A DNA stretch of 64,000 nt from Neoscytalidium dimidiatum (Eukaryota > Ascomycota > Dothideomycetes > Botryosphaeriales > Botryosphaeriaceae), in assembly GCA_037367355.1 (NCBI GenBank), contig CM074696.1, positions 1,302,001 to 1,366,000 on the forward strand, given 5' to 3'. Position 1 is the stretch's first letter; each line of letters starts with the position of its first letter. The translations under genes were made by a program, and so were the position numbers. Below are positions 46,760 through 58,636 of this stretch, piece by piece. A model generated the notes under the pieces. It did not search any database, had not been told where the DNA came from, and saw only the letters and a list, made by a program, of their open reading frames with translations.

Positions 46760-49058
46760 AAGAGCTCTTGCTCTGCGATCGAAGCCAAACGAAGGCGTGC
46801 CGAAGATTATGTTCCGAGCGTAACATTCTGTGATGGTTGGTAACGAAGATTGATATGACATGAAATATCTGCCTCTGGGCCGGACCGACTCCCGCATTCG
46901 AGGCCTATTACGCTGCCCTGTTTATGAGCGTTTAGTCTATACCCCCCCGCATCTATACAAAGAGATAGTACATGTCGCTTAGCATACTTGTAATGGTAGA
47001 ATAGGAGAGTATCCTTTTACTCCTCGTACTCCGCAAGCCCAGTCTCGTTTCCGATCTCTTGCGCGTATCTGAGACCGAGCTATGACCTTCGGACATAAGC
47101 TTGAACTGTTAAAAGCCTATTCCCCAGATTTTACAAGGGAACCAAGGCGGGAGACGTACCGTAGCTGCCCAGCGAGTCAACAACCCTACCTCTCACTATC
47201 GCGGACCCTTCAGCCCTCGGCACCTTGCCTTAGTCTTGATTGCTTTCCCCGTGGGCGCAATGTCCGGTTTTGCGGCTTCTGGGCTGTCTAGGTAACTTTA
47301 GACAGCCTCTGCTCTGCCACAATCGGTCGATATCCGGAACCTTGAGTATCCGTAGGATCTGCTGGCCCACCGGAGTTACTAACGGAAGTTATGTGGATCT
47401 CTTATGGGCAAGTCAGACGATCGTTGCCGTTATTAAATATGCCTCGACCGCTCTCCGCGAGACCTCAAGGTAATATCGACGGAGCTCTATCTTTCCGTCC
47501 GATGATCCGGATATTCAGGGACAGGGCACGAGACCCGTCACTCGATAAAGCAAGGCTGAAGAGGAAGCAAGACACGGAGTACATGCCTCAGACGAGTTGA
47601 AAAGAGACAGAAAAAAGCAAGAAAAAAGCAAAAAAAAAAATCACCAGGCGTCCGCGTACGCACCCATGGCCAAATCCGGCGTCCGGACCGCATAGGCGTT
47701 CCAATATTCTGTCCAGCTCGCCTTCTCGCATTTCCCGGTTGTCGTTCGTCCTTACTATTTTAGCGTAACGGTTCGCGAAAGCCTCACCGGCCGGCCGGCC
47801 GGCGCCGCCAGCAGCCCTGTCGCCTTGCCCTGCCCTGCCCTGCCCTGCCCTGCCCTGCCTTGCTGCGTGCCCTACTCTTACCCTCTCTCCCTCTCTCCCC
47901 CCCCGGGGGGGCGTCTCTGGCGGCAGCCCACCCAGGCGAAGTAAAAAAAAAAAAAAAAAGCTTGGAGATGGCGCGCTTGGCATACGCGGCATTTGTCGGC
48001 AAGCGCCCCAACCACAGCGCCGCCAGCGTTTCCGCGTTCGCTGACATGCATACGGCGTGACTATCGTATCCCCTTCCCGCGCCCTGCCAGACAGGACGCG
48101 CGCTCTCCGGTAGAGAGTGTATCCGGACGGCGTGCATGAGGCACAGTTCTTTCGGGAAGGAATGGAGATCGCCGAGGCTCGAGCGATACGACGCAATGGC
48201 TTCTCCGCGCTTGCGGACATGGTTCGGCAACTGCGGTTCGACGGAAAAAGTACCGTGGCGCGGAAGGTGGTTTCTATATTGTGGGGAGAAACTGATGATG
48301 TAGTCGGCAGACGATCACGCCTGCTGGTCACGGCCACCTCCTCTTGTTTTTTTTTTTTTTATTCTCATTCTCTCTCTGATTTGGCTTAACGGATAAGCGT
48401 GAAATCGGATACGTACATACAATTGGCGAGACGGTCATCCCATCTGCGCATGTTAGACGGCTCGTAGTCCAGATTGAAGAACCGGAGGCCCCCCGTTGAG
48501 AAAAGCCTCACGTCAACCAATGGCAAGCATGAACATCAACGGCGTATTGCTTGATTGGAATGATCGTCGTGACTGCCGGCAGTGCTTTTGAAGTGATCTG
48601 TAACATTGTGCAAGTCTACTTGGCGGGGGAAGCAAGGCTCTTGATAGAGCAGTCCAGATCGTGCGGTTCTGCATGTACTTGTATGGGAGGGTTGAAAGTG
48701 CCGAAGATGCCGAAGAGACCGGACCGGATTCATGGCAGATTTCAGGATGACTACGCCATGCCTTCCGCATGGTCCGACTCGGAAGCACTCGATAAGAAAC
48801 AAGATGAAGCATTTCTCGTGTAACCCCGCAGATTAGCACCATAGTTAGTTCACGCTTAGCATTCACTCTCGCGGCGGATGCATGTGGTGGAACGAATGCT
48901 CGGTCTTGCCCGTGAGGACATGAATAATGACTACGATAAACGCTGCAACAACTTATGCCCAAACGCCCAACCGGTATTCCGTTGTGCCCAAACCATTCAT
49001 CATCCAAGAAATCATCAACTGTCAGCCTAAGAAACTCTCGTCACACCTTTTGCTCTCC
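46760..49058. other. 2.3 kb gene-less convergent interval rich in simple repeats
   Basis: No supported gene between the transporter stop and the POL1 stop. It holds the TGCCC repeat at 47826-47859, a C run meeting a G run near 47898-47914, an A run at 47943-47959 and a T run near 48347-48360. Open frames here (for example 47588-48337 and 48513-49007, both minus) are low in complexity or lack motifs. Confidence 0.55.
47826..47859. repeat. TGCCC pentanucleotide minisatellite
   Basis: Nearly seven tandem TGCCC units (CCTGC register on the plus strand), followed closely by C/G and A homopolymer runs. Confidence 0.92.
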
Positions 49059-52000
49059 TCATGCTGCCGCCGCCTTCAGAGCAAAAGCAAACAGACTATC
49101 CATTTGCACCCATTGCCGGCCATTGCGATCCAAATAAGCCTTGACGACATCCTTCCACGTCTCAAATCTCTCCCTGTTGACCTCTGCCAGAACAGTGACC
49201 TTTTCTTCCACTTCTTCGTTGACGCCCTTACCCATGCCACGCTCCTTGGTGATTATCGATTTCGCCTTGTCGACATCGAACAAGCTCTGCAGGTACAACA
49301 GTTGGTTGTACATGGCCTTGTCGCCAAATTCGTAGCTCATACGGCCAGAACAGCCGAGACCACGACCTTGGGGCCCCAGACAGCGGTGGCCATAGACGCT
49401 CATCTGCCGAGTGCGTGCGCCGCAGGCTGGATCGTCGCAGACAAGCCAGCCGGCATAGTAGCGTGCCGTATGTTGACGGATCTGGGCCTCGAGCTGCGAT
49501 GATACGGAAAGCGTGGGAATAACACAGCCGCATGAAGAGCTGGCACACACTAAGCCGCTGTGCGCAACCATCTCTGGTGACCTGGCGAGACCACGGAACG
49601 AGAATCGCTGCTTGCATGATGGACAACGCAGAGTAAAGGGCACAGAGTCCTTGAAGCGGATCTCGTCGGGGATTTGCGATTCCAAGGGTTGGATTTCAAC
49701 GTCCTGTGAGTTTCCAGAAACCGTGCTGACTCGGTACTTGGAGGTATCCAGCCCAAGGCACTCCGCTAAACGAGTGACATTGGTACCAGCTATCGGTGCA
49801 CAGAGACGCTCAACGGGCGGGAGAATTTGCTTGTGGAGATAGTAGTCGACATCTGCAAACGTCAGCTTGATTGGTCGTTCGGGAGCAAGGCTATAGTGAC
49901 TTACCAGGCTTCAGACCAGAGTCAGGTTTCAAGACCTCCTCAAGGGTGTAGGCGTTCTTCGCAGCGGTCTCTGCTGAACCCCCGCTTTCGCCTGTGATGA
50001 CGAAAGACATAACATCCTTCGCCTTGACATGCTTGCCCTTCGCCATGAGACGAAGCGCGACCTGGACAGAAGGCATGCTGTTGCCATTGGGGTAATCTTT
50101 AGGATCCTTGCCGAGCTGGGTGAAGATCGTGTACTTCTGAGGCGGTATCTTGAACTCGCGCATCTTTGCCGCCAGTTCGCGAAGATACTCGTGAATCTTC
50201 TCAACGACTGTCTCCGGATCCTCGCCAGAGAGGAGAAAGTTGAGCAGTTTCGAAGAAGTCTCTTTAGACAGTGCGCAGTATTCTCTACGCCTCATATCGA
50301 GACCCTTCACTTCCAGCTTCTCCGTCCACTTACCGTCCACCTCAACCATGTTGATGGCAGCATACTTCTTCTTGGCATGAAGGAGCAGTCGCCTAAACAC
50401 GTTGTCGATGTCAATCTCAAGCAACTTGTAGCTGTCATTGACGTCTCTCTTGAACTCATTGCCGACCTTGAGTGCGTCCTGCATGTTGTCCATGTTGGTG
50501 TTGATCATGACGGAATCAGTGTCACCGTAGATAACGCGAAGCATCTTGCTCTCGGCCAGATCCTTTGTTCTACGCAAAATCTCGCGACCCTTATAAGTCG
50601 TGAGCATAGCAAGAGGACGGGCGTAAAACCGAGACTTGGTATAACCAAGACAACCGTACATGGAGTTGGCAGTGAGCTTCAAGGCCATTTGCTTGATATC
50701 CCAGGTGGCAAGCTGGTCTAGCGATGCCGAAGGATCCTTCATGAGCTTCTTGACCTCTCTTCGGCGGCTAACCAACGTGGCGATGAGCCTCGGGAGGATG
50801 CCCTGATCCTGGGACGCCGGCGGGACCTCTGGAACCTTTTCGTCTTCTTCAGTGATGTCGGACCGCTCAACTGTCGTGAAGCAGATATTAAACTCTTGGA
50901 TGATGCTTGGATATAGAGAGTTGAAGTCCATGACAAGGATGAAGCGGTCGTAGAGGCCCTTCTCTGGTTCGAAGACGAGGCCACCCTTGTATTTGTCCTT
51001 CTTCTTAGCGTCTGCTCCCTCTTCATTTTCCAAGGCTTCTTCATTTGACTTCTTCGCTCCCTTTCCGAAGACTTTGTCTGGACAAATATACTTGTTCCGA
51101 TGGAACTCGTGGAGCAAAATGTACTCGTTCCGTTCAGCCCTGGTACCGCCTAGTGTACGACCCCACGAGTTACCGGCCAGATTGGTAAGGACCTTCGTCA
51201 ACGGAAGCATTTGTACCTTCAAAGCGATTGCTGCGATGAAAAAGGTGTCGGCTTCGCAGTGTCTCAGGTAATTCATCAGGCCTTCTCGCGTCGTTGCCCA
51301 GGTTTTCAGGGCCGTTTCATTGTCAATGTCTTGACGGATGTTGCCTTTGCCGAGGACTAGCTCACACATCTCGTTCAAGCTCCAGGACTGACATTTCGTC
51401 ATGAGAGACTTGCCAAGATCGTTTGCCAAGTCACAGAGGAGGCGACCAGCGGCAAGCTGCCTTTCCACAAAGAAACTACCGCTTCCTTTACCCAGATTCT
51501 TAGGCCATTCATTTCTCCTGAGCCTACCAATCCTGTGCCATCCTGGGGTTTTCTTTTCACGCAGGCGATTGAGGAGAATGCCGTAGTCGACATCTTCAAG
51601 ACGGTGGCCCATCAGAACGTCGGGGTCCATTTTCGCAAGGATAGACATGAACATGCTCAGAAGACCGTGCTCGTTCCTCTCCATCTTAATGGTTCCTTGG
51701 TGCTTCTCGGCGTCATACTTGAATCCGGTTGGCCAGGCATCGCCATTTGGTCGCATGACCGTGTACACCTTGCAAGGAAGTTTTTCCGCTTGGGTGGTGT
51801 CGGTGAGGGAGACGTTCTCGTAGATTCGAGCGCTAGCCATCAGAATTTCCTGTTTATTGTCTTTCGAATTGAACGTCGTCCTAAGCGCGATGCTCATGAG
51901 TGTAAGAGGGGGAGCTTCGAGATTATCCGTCTCGCCGAGAGGAGTAATGTTATTTGGCTTCTCAACCAGACACTCCAGCTTGCACCAAGACGCATTATTA

Positions 52001-53620
52001 ACGGCATTAAAATTTGCTCCTTCAATCTTCAGCCAGCAAGGGCCCATGATATTCTTCCAGAGCACGAATTGTTCGAAAATGGAAGTGTTCGTCCCGAACA
52101 CATGCGAGAACGTTTCTCCCTTGAGATCCATGGGAAGCTGTTGCTTGTTGTACGGGTAAAGGAGCTTGAGGTATTCTGCCTCTTTCGGAATATCCGCGAG
52201 TTCGAAAGCATACTTGCGAGTGCAAGGTTTAATCTTGTGCATGTCCACTTGGAATTTGGACATCAAGGCGTCGACCTCCTGGTAAACATCGGCCATACCA
52301 ACCTCTTCTTCAGTATCCCGGCCGTGCCTTTGGCGGTATTCTCGAGGCAGAAAGAACAGTTTGCGAAGAATGTTGTCAATCTTCATGAAAGCACTGACAA
52401 ACGTTCCAGTCGTCTTGTCTTTGACCTTTCCAAAAAGACAGAGGCTGCCCTTGATCTCAGTGTAATCAACCCAAAAAAGTCTCAGGCTGCCATCTTCCTC
52501 AACTGCATTCTCAGGCCTGATCTTGCCCGCAGCATAGGCGTTCTCGACAGCTGGGCTACTAACGACATTGAGCTTGCTAGTAACATCATTCCATGTAGAG
52601 GCATCAACCACTACTTCTTGAGCTGGACGTATCGGCGACGAACTGTGTGGAGTAGGGTATGAGTCCTGCTTCTTGATATTCGGCGCAGGTCTACTGCCGG
52701 CCATGTTAACACCAGCGGTGCGAATCCCGGAATGGCCAACCGCCTGTTCGACCTCCATCAGATCGTCGTCATCTTCTTCCTCGGCCTTCACGTTGACTTG
52801 AGAGAATTTCCGTTCGACAGCCTTCGTGACGGGAGAGGAGGGTAATGGTGGATCGCTCATCATAACGTCGTCTTCGCCAGGCGGGATATATGTGTCTTCA
52901 TCCAAGGCGCTAGAAGCTGGTGGAGTATCAGCCATGATAGCTGCGTCCTCTGCTACGGTCTGGCGAGGCTTGGGCTTGCGGTCTTCCAGTGGAGGTGAAA
53001 GAACGCGCGTCTTCCGTCGAGTATCGGATTTCACAGGCTTCATGCGCGGGCGACTCAGGACGTTCGCGTCGACCTCGCCGAGGAGGTCGGCCAAGAAAGC
53101 CTCATCTTCGGCGGTTTTCGCGGGCTAGCGAAGTCAGTGAAGTTGGGCTGTATGTGGGACGCGGGAGAACCTTACCTTCGGTTTAGATGCTACGGCAGCA
53201 GCCTGCGCAGTGAAGTATTTGTTAATGCCGTTCTTGGCTTTCTCCTTTCTCTCGCGATCCTCTTCGCGTTTCCTCTTAGCTGTAAACGGCGTCAGCGCGC
53301 TCGGGTGACGTCTACAGATACGACCAGCTTGGCATACCAGCTTTGCCCCTCAGCGGCTGTTCCTCTTCACTCTCGCTATCATATCGGGGAAGGCGGTCTG
53401 TGTCCCAATCCTCCCTTCCATCGTCGGCGTAACCCTCGCCATTGTCATCGACAACGAAATCATCCTGATCCAGACGACTGCGTACGACCTTCTTATAGCC
53501 TTCTTCGTCGACTTCCTCGTACAGCTGCTTCTCTTCTTCGACCTGGTAGCTGTCGAGACGGGTCTTTCCTGCCGCTCTGAGAGCGCGGAGCTCGGCCAAA
53601 CGGGCTGCTCTCGAAGCCAT
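49059..53620 (-). CDS. POL1: DNA polymerase alpha catalytic subunit
   Basis: Pol1 extends RNA primers in the polymerase alpha-primase complex at replication forks. Exons 53338-53620, 53176-53279, 49905-53124 and 49059-49852 encode 1466 residues, the expected size. The N-terminus ([20 protein letters not shown]) is the polymerase alpha start. Family B motifs: [17 protein letters not shown] (A, about 861), [13 protein letters not shown] (B, about 944) and YGDTDSVM (C, about 994). The exonuclease-like domain is present ([19 protein letters not shown]) and, as in all alpha polymerases, not expected to proofread. The C-terminus has the two cysteine clusters (CPSCKQRF with CASSSCGC, then CDDPAC with [11 protein letters not shown]) that bind zinc and the B subunit. 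All introns are GT-AG. Divergent from REX2 over 328 bp. Confidence 0.97.
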
Positions 53621-53948
53621 TCCGTGGGGGAAGGAGCAAAACGAGTAAATGTATGACACCCTTCACGATAAGAGCATAGGTGGGATCGTGACGACGCGGA
53701 AGGCGAGAATGTATACAGGCGTGGAAGTGCGGGTTGGAATTGAGTGTGGAGGAAGCAGAAGCGGCACGCGAAAGAGGGCGCGCGCGCGAGCGCGTCCGAC
53801 GCGTCGGCAAATAGCCTGGCCCGTGCGGGAGCTCGCGCGAACCAACAAGGATCTCGCTGACGTCTGCCAACCACAGCAGTTGCTTTTTCACATCTCCCCG
53901 CCAAACCAACAACCGCCTATACCTCTGCACCTTTGACTGCTTGCCACT
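53621..53948. promoter_or_regulatory. shared divergent promoter, POL1 / REX2
   Basis: 328 bp between two start codons facing apart. A dense GCGCGCG/ACGCGTCGG segment lies at about 53790-53806. It includes one ACGCGT (53799-53804), which matches the MluI cell-cycle box bound by MBF in yeast and fission yeast and would suit S-phase expression of POL1. Confidence 0.5.
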
Positions 53949-54594
53949 ATGCCAGAAAAGGTCTCACGCGATCCACTTGTATGGATAGATTGTGAGGTAC
54001 GCTCTGTATATATTTCTTAACTCTATTAAGTCTTACCCTTCCCAGATGACCGGACTGGATTCCGAGACCGAGTCAATTCTTTCAATCGCCTGCTTTGTGA
54101 CGGACTATGACCTCAATCTTCTCGACGAGACTGGCTTTGAAGCCATCATCCACCACGACAAGGCCAGACTTGATGAAATGGATGAATGGTGCACCAAACA
54201 TCATGCGCTCTCCGGTCTCACTGCGGCCGCGATCGCCTCGTCCACAAGCCATGAGCAAGCTGCTCAAGGCCTGTTGGAATACGTCAAGAAATACGCACCC
54301 GAACCTCGCAAAGCCCTCCTCGCTGGGAATACTGTACATGCAGACAAGAGTTTCCTCAACAAGACCCCTTACAACATCTTGGTCAAGCATCTCCACCATC
54401 GCATTCTTGACGTCAGCGCTATAAAGGAGGCAGCAAGGCGATGGGCCCCCGAAGAGGTTCTCAGGAAGTCGCCGCAGAAGAAAGGGCTGCACGAGGCACG
54501 TGCCGATATCTTGGAAAGCATTGCAGAAGCCAAGTTCTACCGCGACATCTTTTTCAAGCCTAGTAAACTACCAGAACCTCAAGACGCATCGTGA
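53949..54594 (+). CDS. REX2: oligoribonuclease, DEDDh exonuclease
   Basis: Exons 53949-53996 and 54046-54594 encode 198 residues. It degrades 2-5 nt RNA remnants, mainly in mitochondria in yeast. DEDDh residues are seen: D14 and E16 in WIDCEMTGLD (split by the intron), the aspartate of VHADKSF, and the H and D of HEARADI near the C-terminus. The length is that of bacterial Orn. No clear mitochondrial presequence precedes MPEKVSRDPLVW, so cytosolic or dual location is open. The stop codon is embedded in a GTGAGT that resembles a splice donor (54591-54596), which could allow an alternative C-terminus. Confidence 0.94.
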
Positions 54595-54715
54595 GTACAT
54601 TGCCAGGAGAGGCGTGGCTTGCCCTATTTTAATCCCTGGATAACGTACAAGCCCTATATCAATTGAATAACCATGCGTTCAAGTCGCATTTCTAACAAAG
54701 CGCGCCCGTCTAGAG

Positions 54716-55483
54716 CTACAGCCCGCTTTGCTGCTCTCGAAGGCGCTTCCGAACATTCATGAGAGCTCTTCCAAGCAGATTCTCACCCCAATTGGCCCGG
54801 TTAGCTTCTGCATTGGTCCGATTGAACCCAATGCCCCAGATTCTATCATATGGCGACGCCTATTCCCAATCAGTATATTCTTGCTCTCTGCTGAGCAGGA
54901 TGTGCTTTGAGACCAACCTCAACCAGCTCCCTGTCGCCCGTAGCCAGAAGCATTTCTATCAATTGAGATTTCTCTTTGCTGTTGGTGAATTTCCACCAGT
55001 TTCCATCTTCAACAATACGGTTCTTATCTTCCAATATGTGAGTATCCCAATATGGATACGACGCCGCAATCATCCGGGGATGACTCACTCTGGTCCCACA
55101 CCTTACGGTCGAAGTTTCGGACCTTCCGACCCAAGTCTTTGTGCTCTTTTGGTGTAGTGGCTTGCAGCATGGCCTGAGCAATGTCCTGCAGGCATTCAAA
55201 CTCAAAGTAAGCTCCGGATCTTTATGTCAGTGTTCCACAGTCTGCCACCGGAAGGGTGTTGCTCCAATGTAACCTGAATAAACTTGTCTCTTGGACGCAC
55301 CTGGTCACCAAAAAGTTTCGCCTTTTGCACCATCATCCACATCTCTGCGCTCCGGTACATGATGGTTTCATGCTCGAAAGCGCAGTCATACCACTGCGAC
55401 AGGAAACCGTAGGGCTCATCGTACTCGCGCCAGAAGTAGATCGGAGATTTTTCGTCGTCAGAACCCAGAACCGCTGAAGACAT
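54716..55483 (-). CDS. NADAR domain protein (YbiA-like N-glycosidase fold)
   Basis: Exons 55301-55483, 55089-55185, 54918-55027 and 54716-54859 encode 177 residues. Family blocks in order: PIYFWREYDEPYGFLSQWY, SAEMWMMVQKAKLFGD, IAQAMLQATTPKEHKDLGRK, the NWWKF strand, LLATGDRELVEASPYD and RIWGIGF. NADAR proteins include YbiA, acting on riboflavin intermediates, and N-glycosidases that remove ADP-ribose from guanine in DNA or RNA. Which activity applies here is unknown. Intron 1 (115 nt), intron 2 (61 nt) and intron 3 (58 nt) all keep phase. Intron 3 needs the weak donor GTTGGT, and the join VE-ASPYD matches the family well. Convergent with REX2, 121 bp apart. Confidence 0.86.
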
Positions 55484-58400
55484 CTTTAGGCGCGAATCTG
55501 AGTAAGCCGAAACAAACAGAGAGAGTTTAGGGATTGGAGTACAGATGGAAATTCGTTTTGGTTGATTTTCGTGGTAGGTTGGAGCCTGGCAGGCAGCGAA
55601 AGGACCCAGCCGTAAACGGTAAGCGCAGGTAATGCCTTCTGACAGTTGCAATACAATGCTACAACTGTCTGCGGGAGATTCTAAGTTATCAACTGCGTAC
55701 CTAGAAGGAGCGACGCCTTCTATTGCTCATCGGACGAAGTTCTCAAGTGCGGGGTGAATAAAGTTTAGCTGACGTCATGAAAATTTTACACATCTCTGAA
55801 GCCCCAAATTCAGAAAGCGCAATGTCACGAAAGATTTAATCTCGGTCTGCAGTAAAAAGGTCGAAAAAGCCTCGCAGTAGCAATTTCAACGGCCATCTGG
55901 ACTCATGAGCTGTTAGAGCAGTCGTATGGACGTAAAATCCACTACATCTACTATACCTTCGATGTCGGGCATTCATTTTCCTGGCAACAAAGTTTCGTCT
56001 CGTATTGTTAATTATCCTCGAACTAGTATGCACACCATTGAGGAGAGCAGAACACCCTACCTCCAGGAGCACAGTGCGTAGGCAACACATCAGAGTTGTA
56101 GCATTCGTTCATAGACGAACGCAAACGAATACTTCAACTTGCAGAAAACCATAAAGCATGCATTGAAGGCGCATATTAAACATCATCCAAAGAGCACTGT
56201 GTCCTATTTTGTACAAAGAACAGATCTCGTACCCCAACTGATCATTACAAAATTATCAACCAGTGATCTGAAGAGTTTCAGTCCCAAGGGCTGGCAGGCC
56301 AACACATGACATCGTTACTGTCAACCCTTTCCACGAAACGCTGATCAGAACCTAGCAATCTCACCCGAACACTCGAAGAATATGCTGCCAAGTAATCTTA
56401 AGTACATCTTCCATCAGGGACAGTCGGTTTTAGCGGTAAAAAATCACCCGGTGAGAATTTTTGCACTTGCGGCGGCCCAGGAAGGTTACACGTCCGCATC
56501 ACGGTAATGATGCATAAGATCGTGCACCCGTCGTCATTGCGCTGAGGGAAGTCATCGTTGTTCACCCAACCTGATACTTCGGGGATCATTTTGTATATGC
56601 TCCTCCGTACCTCTGCGTCGCTGAGACTGCAACAGCGTAACCACTACTTCGGCCGTTACTCTTCGTCAGTTTCGTATATGTTCTTCCTGATAGGGCGATC
56701 CTTGACGGGCTTCGGTGTGAGAGGCTTCGCTTCGTGGTACGGCGGTACCATCCGGCTTCCTCTCTCCCGCAGAGGGCCACATCCAACACATTTGCCGGTG
56801 GGAACCAGTAGGCCCCCATAGCTGGGTGGATCTGGAGCAAATGTCCCGCCATGTAGCGCGAAATGGACTTTTTGCAGCTGAGGTAACGCAGCCTTGACGC
56901 GGGCTCACAGGGGGGGGAAATTTGCGACGCTTGTTATGGTCATGGATGATACAAGGGAGCGTGACGTTCGTGAGAGGGGCGACGAAAGATCGGCAAGTAA
57001 CATGGGAAAAACATTTTCACCCTGCATAGCGAGCGTAACGATACCACAGAGGACCTAAACCTGAACCATGGAGATGGCGAAGGTTACATGCAGGGGGTTA
57101 CTGTACTCTATGATATCCATTGGCTCATCATTGGACCATTAGAATGATAAGCGGTTGGTGGGTCAAGGTCATGTTGGTGAAGGTTGGTGGAGGAGAGCAC
57201 TACGTGGTGGAGTGGAAAGCCAGAAAGAGGCAACCCCGCGACAGACACGTGACTGTCAGGGTCTCGGCAAGGCTCAACACCAAAAATTCCCCTCTCCTCA
57301 TCAATGTCCAACACTTCGGTTTGCGGCAAAAACACGGCGGCCTGAAACCCGGAAATGTGGGTACTTAAAACAACCATCATGACTCGTCGCGGAATTACAC
57401 TCCCGTCTGAGAGCCCATGCACATGCACAAAACTCTATCAACCACCGCGAATAGTGCCTAGAAAAGACACCGATAGACACCATAAACAATTAATGACGCA
57501 AACGCAAAACAAAACGCCGCCGCCAACCACCCGCCCCCACCCGCTGGCCTACTTTCTATTCGAGACCAAACCAGAAAAGCATGCCCGACCCGGCCAAACC
57601 GAGCCAGGAAAAAATAAAAAGACCCGTAGCCCAGCCAAGCGAAAGAGAAGAAAAAAAGAATGAGATATCCACAAGGGTGCCACGCGAAACACCTGTCTTT
57701 GTTCTCTACAGCGTTTCCGTCCCTTCGTTCCGATGCTCGGCAAGCGCTGATTTGCGGGCTGCAGCTCCCAACTCTACTTCTGGCATCCTGACCGGCGGGT
57801 CGCCGAGAATATTGCCGTAACCTGCAGCCGGATCAGCAGATGACGGGCTGCCTGTTTAATGCGAGGCTAACGGGAAAAGCAGGCAGCCGTGCAGAACAGG
57901 CGTGGTCGCCAACATTGATAGCGCAAATCAAGCGCGCAAGTCTGTCTTGGCCCGAAGCTGGGTATATGTACCGTGGCAAGTGTAGCGATGTAGCCGCCGT
58001 GAAAAAAAGCTTGGGCACCGCTGATCGACAAGGGTCCTCGGGTAGCATTTCTGGCGAGGATGCGTGGACAGCCGGTGTTGTCGTGCAGGGAATCGGGTGA
58101 TGGCCGGTCGGTGAGTAGTGCAGCGGTGAGAGCGATGGAGAGACGGGATGCGGGATTTACCAACTTTGGCAGATCCGGGGTTGACTGATGATGCGATATG
58201 TGGAGATAAGGGACGTGTGAACCATGGTCAATAAGGGGTTACGCAGAATGAACGGTACCGTGACTGTGGGAAGTGAAGCCGATGGGGAAAGGAGCAGCAG
58301 CCACAGATTTCACGTGAACGCCGTGCCGGAGTTTGATTGAAATAGTAAAAGATTTTTTTTGGGTTGGCCGTCAGTCATGGGGACGTCAACAGTCCCTAAA

Positions 58401-58636
58401 ACCCTTGATCTATCTTGGTATAATCTAGATGCTTCGCAATGCTACTATTGCCGAAATGGAATTGGGGGGAAAAAAAAAGGAAATAACGCCAGTCCTTCTA
58501 TCCCGTAGAGTGGACTCCCTCCAATTGGGAAATATGCTTAATCTTCAGTGGAACACGAGCGGGTAACATAAAACATTTTCTTAAGGACCTGGCGCTGGCC
58601 GGTCCTGGTCAGGGGTATCTAGCGCGAAGGAACGAT
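55484..58636. other. 3.15 kb gene-less interval
   Basis: No supported gene between the NADAR start and the 3' end of the HAD gene. 55650-56600 is AT-richer. Purine-rich A/G runs occur at 57600-57660 and near 58470. All open frames are under 110 codons and without motifs. Promoter of the NADAR gene lies at the left edge. A non-coding transcript or an intron-rich small gene could be missed. Confidence 0.45.

Noticed and set aside
47588..48337. Open frame of 249 codons on the minus strand
   Set aside because: It runs through the TGCCC minisatellite and homopolymers and reads as low-complexity sequence.
48513..49007. Open frame of 164 codons on the minus strand
   Set aside because: No motif, poor composition, and no splice or start support; treated as chance.
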